39,597 bases of DNA from assembly GCA_011375175.1 (NCBI GenBank), contig DRME01000121.1, positions 1 through 39,597 on the forward strand. Direction: 5' to 3'. Below, piece by piece: positions 1-8,093 of this stretch. The translations under genes were made by a program, and so were the position numbers. The DNA is from Deltaproteobacteria bacterium. GTDB taxonomy: Bacteria > Desulfobacterota > GWC2-55-46 > DRME01. Each line of letters starts with the position of its first letter. Position 1 is the first letter of the stretch. The notes beneath the pieces were generated by a model. The model was not told the DNA's origin. It saw only the letters and a program-made list of their open reading frames with translations, and did not search any database.

Positions 1-151
1 CCCCCAGCCCCCCTTCAAAGACTTTCAATACGAGTTGGTTTCCCCCTGTTTTGCTTGGCAAAACAGGGGGAAACCAACTCGCATTAAAAGTTTTTGGAGG
101 GAGTCTGAGGGAACCTTTTTACAAAAAAGGTTCCCTCAGGGTAATTAATCA
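1..151. repeat. R-family hairpin repeat, copy R1 (cut by window edge)
   Basis: Begins inside the element. It holds the right end of the first hairpin, then the central hairpin (about 33-80; stem starts GAGTTGGTTTCCCCC and returns as GGGGGAAACCAACTC), then a third hairpin (about 105-139; CTGAGGGAACC pairing with GGTTCCCTCAG), ending in the terminal motif GGGTAATTAATCA. The same order occurs in copies near 21.3 kb and 27.6 kb. It stops about 9 nt beyond the stop codon of the minus-strand gene at 160-663, so it would form that transcript's 3' end. No transposase is present. Function unknown; terminator, mRNA-stabilising or mobile palindromic element are the options. Confidence 0.85.
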
Positions 152-159
152 GAGCTTTC

Positions 160-663
160 CTAAGAGCTCTTTGCGATGCCGAGCAGGTTGTCCTCGTCGC
201 CGTCGCGCACCTTGCGGTGCTCGAGCATGAGGAGGAAGAGGCTCACAAGGGTTATGCCAATGCCGGAAAGGAGGATGAGGGTGCCGATGCCTGAACTCGC
301 CCCGCCCTCTATGTAGTGGACCGAGGGCATGAAGGAGAGGTAGGCGGCCTTGATCTCGTCTCCGTCATGGGAGTTTCTGAAGAAGGTCTGCCCCACCGGC
401 GTCTCGCCCTCGTGAATGCGGCCGTTTCGATCCTCGAAACGGTAGATTATGCGGTAGGCCACGCTCTTTCTCGACACCTTGACGGCCTTCTTCTCCACGA
501 TGCTGCCCGTGGTCTCCACTCCGAACTTCTTCGGCAGCTCCGTCAAGGCGACCATGTAGCCTCCCACCACGAGGTGGATGAAGCCGAAGACGAATATGGC
601 CCCGCCCCAGTGGTTCGTCAAAAAGGCCCTGAGAAGCCCGGAAGGCTTTTTCTGCTGCGCCAT
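160..663 (-). CDS. DUF3592-like two-helix membrane protein
   Basis: 167 residues. A first membrane helix lies at about 18-40 (GGAIFVFGFIHLVVGG), a soluble extracytoplasmic segment at about 45-120, and a second helix at about 125-146, followed by a charged cytoplasmic tail. The middle segment (TTGSIVEKKAV, YRIIYRFEDRNGR, GETPVGQTFF) resembles the DUF3592 family, whose function is not established. The ATG at 663 has GGAGG seven bases upstream. It is the last minus-strand gene before repeat R1, and 127 bp separate it from the GGDEF/EAL gene upstream. Family assignment is by pattern only; function unknown. Confidence 0.6.
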   Translation of the reverse strand: MAQQKKPSGLLRAFLTNHWGGAIFVFGFIHLVVGGYMVALTELPKKFGVETTGSIVEKKAVKVSRKSVAYRIIYRFEDRNGRIHEGETPVGQTFFRNSHDGDEIKAAYLSFMPSVHYIEGGASSGIGTLILLSGIGITLVSLFLLMLEHRKVRDGDEDNLLGIAKSS

Positions 664-790
664 GTCGGCACCTCCTCACATATCGGATGGACGGCATCAA
701 TGATACCAGAAATCCACGGAGGTATCCACTGTTTTGTCTGTCGCGGAGGGAGCAGCGGCAAGAGCGCGGCGCTCTCACGGCCCGGGGCGC

Positions 791-3700
791 TCAGTCGGAA
801 TTGGCCCGCTCGGCAGGGCGCGGGAAGGGGGAATGCTCTATATGGGGAGCCGGCCTTCCTATGAGATACCCCTGGGCGTAGTCGACGCCGTAGGTCCTGA
901 GCAGCTCGAAGGTGGCCTCCTTCTCGACGAACTCGGCCACGGTCTTTATGTGTAGTCCCCGGGCCACGTCCACTATGGCCTTGACGAAGAGCTGGTCCTC
1001 GGGGTTCTCGTCGAGCCGCTTTATGAAGGAGCCGTCGATCTTTATGAAATCCACGGGAAGCTCCTTGAGGTAGAAGAAGGAGGTGAAGCCCACGCCGAAG
1101 TCGTCGAGGGCGATGAGGCAGCCCATGGACTTGAGCGCCTTTATGAACCTTATGGCCTTGTCCATGTCCTTGAGGGCCTCGGTCTCGGTGATCTCGAAGA
1201 CGATGCTGCTGGAGTCCACGTCCGTCTCGTCTATCTTTCGCTTGAGATAGTCGAGCAGTTTCTCGTCGCCTATGACCTTGCCCGAGAGGTTCATGGCGAA
1301 GCTCAGGTTCCTGCCCCTGCGCCTGAATTCGGCCAGCACGTTCAGGGCCTTCTCCTTTACGGCCTTGTCCACGGCGCCGATGTAGCCGAGGCGCTCGGCC
1401 ATGTTGATGAAGAGTCCCGGCAGCATCACCTTTCCGTGCTCGTCGCGCATACGGGCCAGCACCTCGTAATGGTTGACGGAGCCGTCCGACACGGTGAGGA
1501 TCGGCTGGAACCACGGCTCGAAGCTGTCCTCTTCGAGGGCCTTCTGGAGTCTCCTCTTCCATGTGAACCGGGACTGGACCTCCTCGAGGTAACGGTCGTC
1601 GCTGCGGTAGAGATGGGCCCTGTTGCGGCCCAGCTCCTTTGCCCGGTAGAGCGCCGCGCCGGCCCTCTTCAAGAGCTCCTTGGAGGACTCGCCGTGCCCC
1701 GGGTAGAGCGAGACGCCGATGCTCACCGTGGCCACCACGAGGCCCTGCACGGGGGGCATGGACTCGATCTTCCGGCATATCTCCTCGGCGACGAGCAGTC
1801 CGGCCTCCGCGTCGGCGAGAGGGACGAATACGGCGAACTCGTCGCCGCCGAGCCTGCCGACAAAGGGTCTGTTCGCCTCCTCGTCGGCCCCGGCGCCGTC
1901 GACGAGGTGGGAAAAGGTCTCCACCCGAAGCTGCATGGCCACCCTCTTGAGCAGGTCGTCGCCCACGGCGTGTCCGTACGTGTCGTTTATGAACCTGAAC
2001 TCGTCGAGACCGGCCACGAGGAGCGCTGCCGTGCTCGAGCGGCCCTTTGCCGAGGCGATCCACCGGTCCATCTCCCCTACGAACTTCCTTCTGTTGAGCA
2101 GTCCCGTGAGGCTGTCGTAGCTTGCGAGGCTGCGTATCTTCTCCTCCGTCCGCAGCTTGTCGGTTATGTCTTCCTGGACGGCCAGGAAGTGGGTGATCTC
2201 GCCGTTGTCGTCCATTATGGGCGTTATGATGCCGTTCGCCCAGTAGGGCTCGCCGCTCTTCTTCCTGTTCTTGAAGATGCCCCGCCAGGTCCGGCCGCTC
2301 TTTATCGTCTTCCACAGGTCCCTGTAGAAGACCTCGGGGGTTTCGCTCGACGAGAGTATGCGGGGGGTGCGGCCCACGGCCTCGCGGCGGCTGAAGCCGG
2401 TGACCGTCTCGAAGACGGGGTTTACGTACTCGATGATGCCGTCCCTGTCTGTTATGAAGACGATGTTTATGCTCTTGTCTATGACGGTGGAGAGCTTCCT
2501 GAGCTCCGCCTCCACGCGCCTGCGCTCGGTTATGTCCAGGCCGTAGACGTTGATATAGCCTGCCTCCGGCACGGGAGAGAGGGTGAACGAGTAGGTGCGC
2601 CCGCCGGAGCTCACCTCGAACTCCCTGGACTCCATGGCCTCGAAGACCTCCCTGAAGCGCTCGCGCCAGCCTTGCGGCACGGGCCTTCCGAGCTCGAAGC
2701 CCTCTTCCTCCATGAAGAGCCTGCTCGCGGCGTTGGCGTAGAGCAGCACCCCATCCTTGTCTACCCGCAGCACCGGCGACGGGCTCTCCTCGGGGATGCT
2801 CGCAAGCGTCCTTATCTTCTCCTGCGCCTCCACGTGCTCGGTGATGTCGTGGATCGTGCCCGACACCTTGACCGGCCTTCCGGCGGCGTCCCTGGTCACC
2901 TCGCCCTCGATGTGGACGTAGCGCATGGCGCCGCCGGGAAGATCGATGTGGACCTCCACGTCGAGGGGCTCACCGGCGAAGCGCGCCCTCTCCACAGCCT
3001 TTTCGAAACGGACCCTGTCGCAGGGGCGGATCATCTCCAGGCACTTCTCGTAGGTGGAGCCCCCCTCGCCGGGGCTGCAGCCGCAGATACGACGGCTCTC
3101 GTCGGAACAGACGAACTCCCCGCTGTCGATATGCCACTCCCAGGTGCCGAGCCCCGCTATGCGCTGGGCGTTGCGAAGCCGCGCCTCGCTCTCCCTCAGG
3201 GCCTCGGTGCTGCGCCTTATGGCCGCGGCCATGTCGTTGAAGGCGGCGCTCAGGGCGCCGATCTCGTCGCCGGGACCTGGCGGGAGCTCGACTTCGAAGT
3301 TGCCCCTCGATATCTCCGCCGTCGCCGCGGCCAGGGCGTGGAGACGGCGGACCACGTTTCTGTGGAAGAGGATGAAGAGCATGCCCACAAGCGAGGCCAC
3401 GACCACGGCGGCCGCGACGGCGTCGCGGAGCATGATCCTGCCGGCCGCAAGCAGCGAGGCGCTCTCGCCTTCGACGATGAGGACCCAGGCCGGTTCGTCG
3501 AGGCAGCGCGACGCCAGGGCCAGGGCCGACGAGCCCGGTCCGGCGTCGCCGAAGAAGCCGACGAGACTTCTCCCCTCGTCGATGCAGGCCCTCACGGCCC
3601 GCAGCTCCGCCCACCCGCCGTGCGGCCTTCGCCGTGGAGGCTCTCCTGCTACGAGCCCGCCGTCACGGTCGACAATGTAGACGTAGCGGCCCGCGCGAGG

Positions 3701-4282
3701 CCCGCCGCCACCGCCCGCGTGGGAGCCGATGAGTCCCTCGAGGTCGGCGGCCCTGAGCGCCACAACGAGCGTGCGTGGCGGGGCCCCCCCCCCCGCGCCG
3801 CGGCCCAGGGGAGCCGAAACGAGCAGCAAGAGACCGTCCGAGCCCACGCGCATCTGCGCAACGGCCGGCCCCTTGCCGGCGAGCGAGGCGACGACGGCCG
3901 CCATATCCTCCCCCGGGACTCCCCCGTTCCCGAGCGACGCCAGGACGGCGCCGTCGGCGTCCGCGACCAGTATCGTCTCCACGGAGTCGCCGAAGATGTG
4001 TGTCCCATGGCCGCCGGCCACTGCGTCGAACCTCCCGGGGCTCAGGGGATCGGGCGCGGAAGCGAGTTCCGCGGCCAGAAGCCGCGCCTTGTCCCTGTAA
4101 CCCTCCAGAGCGCGCGCGAGGAAGTCATCGTAGACAGCGGCGAGCGAGTCGATCTCCTCGAGCACGTGGCGCTCCATCTGCTCCCTGTTTCTTATGTAAC
4201 CTATTATGAAGACGACGAGGATGGGCAGGAGGATGAGGAGAAGTGCCGTAAGGGCCTTGACCGAAAGAGATTGGTTCTTCAT
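791..4282 (-). CDS. Membrane PAS-GGDEF-EAL cyclic-di-GMP phosphodiesterase
   Basis: 1163 residues. Order: helix about 11-31; periplasmic Cache-like sensor about 33-280; second helix about 288-307; HAMP about 308-358; three PAS-type segments (about 375-482, 498-588, 598-710); GGDEF about 720-885; EAL about 910-1145. EAL key positions are visible: EVLAR in place of EALLR (Glu kept), MNLSG, FEITETE, ALDDFGVG, IKIDGSF, AEFVE and AQGY, so c-di-GMP hydrolysis is expected. The GGDEF signature is intact, but the first metal-binding Asp of the usual DxD-FK-ND motif appears as Gly (GLDEFRFIND) and no RxxD I-site precedes it, so this domain may bind GTP without making c-di-GMP. The start is taken as the ATG at 4282, with GGGAG five bases upstream; a GTG at 4288 overlaps that Shine-Dalgarno. 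An 11-bp G run (coding strand) crosses the sensor domain near 3784-3794. Confidence 0.88.
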   Translation of the reverse strand: MKNQSLSVKALTALLLILLPILVVFIIGYIRNREQMERHVLEEIDSLAAVYDDFLARALEGYRDKARLLAAELASAPDPLSPGRFDAVAGGHGTHIFGDSVETILVADADGAVLASLGNGGVPGEDMAAVVASLAGKGPAVAQMRVGSDGLLLLVSAPLGRGAGGGAPPRTLVVALRAADLEGLIGSHAGGGGGPRAGRYVYIVDRDGGLVAGEPPRRRPHGGWAELRAVRACIDEGRSLVGFFGDAGPGSSALALASRCLDEPAWVLIVEGESASLLAAGRIMLRDAVAAAVVVASLVGMLFILFHRNVVRRLHALAAATAEISRGNFEVELPPGPGDEIGALSAAFNDMAAAIRRSTEALRESEARLRNAQRIAGLGTWEWHIDSGEFVCSDESRRICGCSPGEGGSTYEKCLEMIRPCDRVRFEKAVERARFAGEPLDVEVHIDLPGGAMRYVHIEGEVTRDAAGRPVKVSGTIHDITEHVEAQEKIRTLASIPEESPSPVLRVDKDGVLLYANAASRLFMEEEGFELGRPVPQGWRERFREVFEAMESREFEVSSGGRTYSFTLSPVPEAGYINVYGLDITERRRVEAELRKLSTVIDKSINIVFITDRDGIIEYVNPVFETVTGFSRREAVGRTPRILSSSETPEVFYRDLWKTIKSGRTWRGIFKNRKKSGEPYWANGIITPIMDDNGEITHFLAVQEDITDKLRTEEKIRSLASYDSLTGLLNRRKFVGEMDRWIASAKGRSSTAALLVAGLDEFRFINDTYGHAVGDDLLKRVAMQLRVETFSHLVDGAGADEEANRPFVGRLGGDEFAVFVPLADAEAGLLVAEEICRKIESMPPVQGLVVATVSIGVSLYPGHGESSKELLKRAGAALYRAKELGRNRAHLYRSDDRYLEEVQSRFTWKRRLQKALEEDSFEPWFQPILTVSDGSVNHYEVLARMRDEHGKVMLPGLFINMAERLGYIGAVDKAVKEKALNVLAEFRRRGRNLSFAMNLSGKVIGDEKLLDYLKRKIDETDVDSSSIVFEITETEALKDMDKAIRFIKALKSMGCLIALDDFGVGFTSFFYLKELPVDFIKIDGSFIKRLDENPEDQLFVKAIVDVARGLHIKTVAEFVEKEATFELLRTYGVDYAQGYLIGRPAPHIEHSPFPRPAERANSD

Positions 4283-4360
4283 CGACACTCCCGTGGAGAA
4301 AGCGGCCTTCAGAGACCAAAAAAGTCTTCAACTCCCTGCATGCATGACGGATGTTATTTC

Positions 4361-4409
4361 ATTATAGCACATAAATGCCGATTCTATACCGGCACAAATG
4401 TAATTGCAA
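4361..4409 (-). promoter_or_regulatory. Candidate tandem promoters for the GGDEF/EAL gene
   Basis: On the minus strand, the proximal signal is an extended -10, TGCTATAAT (4361-4369), giving a leader of about 70 nt. A second candidate has -35 TTGCAA (4404-4409), a 17-base spacer and -10 TAGAAT (4381-4386). Both lie just downstream of repeat copy R2 and are AT-rich compared with their surroundings. Seen by eye; no transcript evidence. Confidence 0.5.
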
Positions 4410-4410
4410 G

Positions 4411-4692
4411 GGATTAATTACCCTGGAGGAAACTTTCTGAAGAAGGGCCGTAGGCCCTCGTTTCCCATGCACCTCGATATGTCTTTCGGATGCCCGGCGG
4501 TACCCGGGGAGGTTCGGCCCGCGCCAGGCGGGGTCTTTACGCCTTTGCGGCCCGAACCTCCCCCGGCTACCGCCCCCCAAGGCAGCAAGCCCCCTCAAAG
4601 ACTTCCAATACCTTTCGGACTCACCTGATTTTGCAGGCAAAATCAGGTGAGTCCGAAAGCATTGAAAGTTTTTGGAGGGAGAGCTTCCCTCC
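4411..4692. repeat. R-family repeat R2 with a P palindrome nested inside
   Basis: Begins with the terminal motif GATTAATTACCCTGG, then a variant of the first hairpin with a GGGCC-GTA-GGCCC side arm, then the complete P palindrome at 4496-4574, then the usual flank CTCAAAGACTTCCAATA, the central hairpin, the other flank ATTGAAAGTTTTTGGAGGG and a short terminal hairpin. The central hairpin (4612-4659) is a perfect 23-bp stem starting CTTTCGGACTCACC. It shares almost no sequence with the GAGTTGGTTTCCCCC stem of the other copies, apart from the apical TTTTGC/GCAAAA. It fills most of the 460 bp between recJ and the GGDEF/EAL gene. Confidence 0.8.
4496..4574. repeat. P-family palindrome, copy P1
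   Basis: Arms starting GGCGGTACCCGGGG pair with CCCCCGGCTACCGCC at the other end, about 25 bp with few mismatches. The centre carries the conserved asymmetric core CGCGCCAGGCGGGG, a short spacer, then TTTACGCCTTTGCGG. A small inner GGCG/CGCC hairpin can form in the core. Arms differ from those of P2, P3 and P4 while remaining self-complementary. Confidence 0.8.
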
Positions 4693-4742
4693 ACGAGACG
4701 GCCGCTGAGAAGAAATGGAGAGGTAACGGGCGGAAGGGGGCT

Positions 4743-6455
4743 TCAGGCCGACGGTCTTCTTATGTCGCGCACCTTGAGGCGCAGCTCCTTTACGCCCTGC
4801 CACTCGCTCAGATAGGGGGAGAATGCGATGTCGAAACCGCCGCCGCTCATGGGGTGCATGTCGGCGAGGCCGAAGCCCATGGCGCTCCTGGCCGCGCCGT
4901 TCTGTCTGAGCGTCATCTTCAGGTGGCGCTCGCCGACGACCCGCGTCTGGATTATCTGCGCGTCGACGGCGCCGAGCACGGGCTCGCTGTTGGAGACGCC
5001 GAAGGGGCCGAGCATCTCTATCTCCGAGAGGAGGCGTCCGTTGAGCTCCTCGAGGGAGACGAGGGCGTCGACCTCCACGAGCGGCCTGAGGTCCTCGTCG
5101 TCGAGACGCTCGTTTGCGAAGGCCGTGAACTCCTCGCGGAAGCGCTCGACGAGCCCGCGCCTTATGGAGAGCCCCGCCGCGGCCCGGTGGCCGCCGTACT
5201 TGTCGAGGAGGGCCGAGCAGGAACGTATGGCCTCGAGGATGTCGAAGCCCCTTATGCTGCGGGCCGAGCCCTTGCCGACCTCGCCGTCGAACCCTATGAG
5301 CACGGTGGGCCTCGAGAACCTGTCGACGAGCCTGGAGGCGACGATGCCGATGACACCGGGATGCCAGCCTTCGCTGCCGAGCACTATGGCCCTGTCGTCG
5401 CAGCCTCCGGCGAGCATGGCGAGCGCCTCTTCGAGTATGGCGGCCTCGAGCCCCTGGCGGCGCGTGTTCTCGGCGTCCAGCTCCGAGGCGAGCCTCCTCG
5501 CCCGCTCCATGTCGGAGCAGACGAGCAGCTCAACGGCCGCGCCGGCGCTGCCCACGCGGCCGCCGGCGTTTATGCGGGGGGCGAGCTGGAAGGCCACGGC
5601 CCCGGCCGAGACCTTGTTGGCCGCGCCGAGACCCGCCACCTCCTTGAGGGCCCGAAGCCCCGGTCTCGCCGTCTCGGCGAGGACCTTGAGCCCGTGGCTC
5701 ACCATCACCCTGTTCTCCTCGACGAGCGGCACCATGTCGGCCACCGTCCCGACGGCGACCATATCGAGGTATCTGGCGAGGTTGGGCTCCCTTGCCGGCG
5801 GGCGGAAGCGGCCGAGCTCCCTCAGGCGCGACCTCAGGGCCATGAGAAAGAAGAAGGCCACGCCGACGCCGGCGAGCCCCTTGAAGGGGAAGGCGCAGCC
5901 GGGCTGCTTCGGATTCAGAAGGGCCAGGGCCGGCGGAGGCTCCGGCGGCATCTCGTGGTGGTCCGTCACTATCACGTCCACGCCGAGCTGCGCCGCTCTC
6001 CGTATCTCGTCGCCGTTGGAGACACCGCAGTCGGCCGTTATGAGAAGCTTAACGCCCCTTGCGGCGAGCTTCTCCACGGCGCCCGCGTTCAGGCCGTAGC
6101 CCTCGCCGAGCCTGTCCGGTATGTACCAGACCGTCTCCGCGCCTATGTCCCTGAAGAAAGAGTGCAGCAGCGCCGTGGCCGTGGCGCCGTCCACGTCGTA
6201 GTCGCCGTAGAGGGCTATCGTCTCCCCCCGCTCAACGGCCTCGACGGTGCGTCCCACGGCCCTGTCCATGTCCTTCATCAGAAAAGGGCTTCGCAGGTCC
6301 TTGAGCCGGGGTCTGAGAAAGGAAAAGGCCCTGTCGCTGTCGACAAGGCCGCGGTTTGCAAGTATCCGGGCGGTCACGGGGAGGACGTCGAGGTCCCTTT
6401 CGAAGAGACGCAAAAGCCCAGGGTCGGGCTCCCTCACCTCCCAACGCTTTTCCAT
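4743..6455 (-). CDS. recJ: Single-stranded-DNA-specific exonuclease RecJ
   Basis: 570 residues, the usual RecJ length. Degrades single-stranded DNA 5' to 3' in recombination and mismatch/base-excision repair. DHH-family motifs are visible: YGDYDVDG (83-90), ADCG (141-144), TDHHE (164-168) and GTVADMVPL (about 236-244). The DHHA1 glycine-rich motif GGHRAAAG is at 421-428, and a C-terminal OB-like region follows. The ATG at 6455 is chosen because AGGAGGAGG lies just upstream and the family N-terminus starts here; an upstream in-frame extension is Pro/Gly-rich and unlike RecJ. It lies 160 bp downstream of the HD-GYP gene. Repeat R2 follows its stop. Confidence 0.95.
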   Translation of the reverse strand: MEKRWEVREPDPGLLRLFERDLDVLPVTARILANRGLVDSDRAFSFLRPRLKDLRSPFLMKDMDRAVGRTVEAVERGETIALYGDYDVDGATATALLHSFFRDIGAETVWYIPDRLGEGYGLNAGAVEKLAARGVKLLITADCGVSNGDEIRRAAQLGVDVIVTDHHEMPPEPPPALALLNPKQPGCAFPFKGLAGVGVAFFFLMALRSRLRELGRFRPPAREPNLARYLDMVAVGTVADMVPLVEENRVMVSHGLKVLAETARPGLRALKEVAGLGAANKVSAGAVAFQLAPRINAGGRVGSAGAAVELLVCSDMERARRLASELDAENTRRQGLEAAILEEALAMLAGGCDDRAIVLGSEGWHPGVIGIVASRLVDRFSRPTVLIGFDGEVGKGSARSIRGFDILEAIRSCSALLDKYGGHRAAAGLSIRRGLVERFREEFTAFANERLDDEDLRPLVEVDALVSLEELNGRLLSEIEMLGPFGVSNSEPVLGAVDAQIIQTRVVGERHLKMTLRQNGAARSAMGFGLADMHPMSGGGFDIAFSPYLSEWQGVKELRLKVRDIRRPSA

Positions 6456-6615
6456 ACGCCAAAAGACCTCCTCCTGCGCGGCGCCCCCTCCGGGCGGCCC
6501 GGGCGGAGCTGCGCCGCAGGCCGGCCTGCAAGGAGCCGGCACGCTCCCGCAACTCTCCCCGCCGGGGAAGGGTCGGCCGGAAGCCCCTCTATGGTACAGC
6601 CAACGGCGGCGGCAG

Positions 6616-7989
6616 TCAAGAGTTGTGTGTGGGCCTCGCCGTCCCGGAGAGTCTCTTCTTCAGGTCGGCGAGGTAGCGCCTGGTGCGGTCGTTTCTTATG
6701 TCCTCGGCGAGAAAGGAGGTCACCGACGGCCTTTCGACCTTGCCGTCCAGCTCCTTTACGATGACCGAGACGAAGTGGACCACGACCATGGGGTCGAACT
6801 GGCGGCCGAGATTGTCCTCTATCTCCGCCATCGCCTCCTCGAAGGAGAGGCGTTTGCGGTAGGGCCTGTCGGTGGTCATGGCGTCGAAGGAGTCGGCCAG
6901 GGCGAGGACCTTGGCGCCCACCGGTATGGCCGGGCCCGCGAGCCTGTCGGGGTAGCCCGTGCCGTCCACCCGCTCGTGGTGGTGGCGGATGACCCTGGAG
7001 ATGCCCTTCCAGGGAAGCCTTATCTTGGAGAGGATCTCGTAGCCTATGACGGGGTGGCAGTTGAGCTGCGTGGATTCCACGCTGGTGAGCCTGGAGGGCT
7101 TGTTTATTATGGACTTGTCTATGGCGATCTTGCCCACGTCGTGGAGCAGGCCGGCTATGCCTATGCCTTCGGTCTCCTCGTCGCTCCAGCCCATCTCCTT
7201 GGTGACCGACGAGGCGTAGGCCGACACACGCTGGGAGTGCCCCTTGGTGTAGACGTCCTTTGCGTCGATGGCCGCCGAGAAGGCCAGTATGGTCTCGTAG
7301 TATATGAGGCTCAGGTTCTCGTAGAGGGTCTTGTTCTCCTGGTACTTGTGCATCAGCTTCTTGAGCAGCGAGTGGCTCTGGAGAGTGCTGGCCAGTTGCT
7401 GGGTCAGGATGGAGAGTATCTTGATCTCGCTTGCGCCGCTCGAGGAGAGCGGCTTCATGGGGCCGCACAGCAGAAGGAGGCCGAGGAACTCGTCACGCAC
7501 CACGAGGGGAGCAACGAGCCTTGCGCCGAAGATACTGGCGAGCCTGCGGGCGAAGCGTCCCGTCTGGGCCGTAGCGGCGCAGGGCCGATACGTCCGCGCG
7601 CCGTCGGGTTCCGACAGGTGCGCTACCTCCGTCTCGCCGGAGGCGTCCGGGGCGGGGGGGGCGGGGGGGGCGGGGGGGCCGCCGGGTTCGAGGGCGCCGC
7701 ACGCGACGGGACGCTTGTTCTCGAGGAACCAGCGCAGCACCTCCCTGTCGACCTCTATGTCCACATCGTCGACGCCCGTGCCCTTCGATGCGAGGGGATG
7801 GATGGACTTCTTCTCGTAGTCGTAGCGGAGCACCGCTCCGGCCGGGGCGGCGAAGGCGTCGAGTATCATGTGGAGCGACGAGTTGACGATGGTCGTGAAG
7901 TCGCGGTGCGAACTTATGAGCTCTCCGAGGTCGGCTATGAGGTCCAGGCTCGTTGCAAAACGTTTTTCGATGGGCTCGTCGGTCTTCAT
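6616..7989 (-). CDS. GAF-like/HD-GYP cyclic-di-GMP phosphodiesterase
   Basis: 457 residues, no membrane segment. The N-terminal half (about 10-205) reads as a GAF-type sensor, interrupted at about 102-113 by a Pro/Ala stretch (PPAPPAPPAP). The C-terminal HD-GYP domain (about 235-410) has HSQRVS, LLHDVGKI (His283-Asp284), HHHERVDGTGYP (GYP at 345-347) and LADSFDAMTTDRPYR, all expected for metal-dependent c-di-GMP hydrolysis. The ATG at 7989 has GGGAGGAG upstream at good spacing; a longer frame to 8031 lacks such a site. It sits directly downstream of a diguanylate cyclase gene, so the pair may make and break the same signal. The Pro stretch comes from a slippage-prone C/G tract. Confidence 0.9.
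   Translation of the reverse strand: MKTDEPIEKRFATSLDLIADLGELISSHRDFTTIVNSSLHMILDAFAAPAGAVLRYDYEKKSIHPLASKGTGVDDVDIEVDREVLRWFLENKRPVACGALEPGGPPAPPAPPAPDASGETEVAHLSEPDGARTYRPCAATAQTGRFARRLASIFGARLVAPLVVRDEFLGLLLLCGPMKPLSSSGASEIKILSILTQQLASTLQSHSLLKKLMHKYQENKTLYENLSLIYYETILAFSAAIDAKDVYTKGHSQRVSAYASSVTKEMGWSDEETEGIGIAGLLHDVGKIAIDKSIINKPSRLTSVESTQLNCHPVIGYEILSKIRLPWKGISRVIRHHHERVDGTGYPDRLAGPAIPVGAKVLALADSFDAMTTDRPYRKRLSFEEAMAEIEDNLGRQFDPMVVVHFVSVIVKELDGKVERPSVTSFLAEDIRNDRTRRYLADLKKRLSGTARPTHNS
7649..7678 (+). repeat. G-run tract, potential G-quadruplex and slippage site
   Basis: Four runs of 4-8 guanines separated by single cytosines on the plus strand, inside the HD-GYP gene, where the coding strand reads runs of C encoding PPAPPAPPAP. 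One-base loops between long G runs are a classic strong G-quadruplex pattern, and runs of this length are prone to replication slippage, which would shift the frame before the HD-GYP domain. Confidence 0.75.
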
Positions 7990-8093
7990 CAGGATGATCT
8001 CCTCCCTTCCCTGGGAAAGATGGCGCGTCATGCCGCCTCCGCCATGATGCCGGCGGTGCTGACGGAGAAAAAACGCTCAGCCGCCTTGTCGTC

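Noticed and set aside
1436-4417. Very long plus-strand open frame opposite the GGDEF/EAL gene
   Set aside because: It is antisense to a gene with complete domain motifs; its translation is Arg/His/Gly/Val-rich and patternless. High GC keeps antisense frames open.
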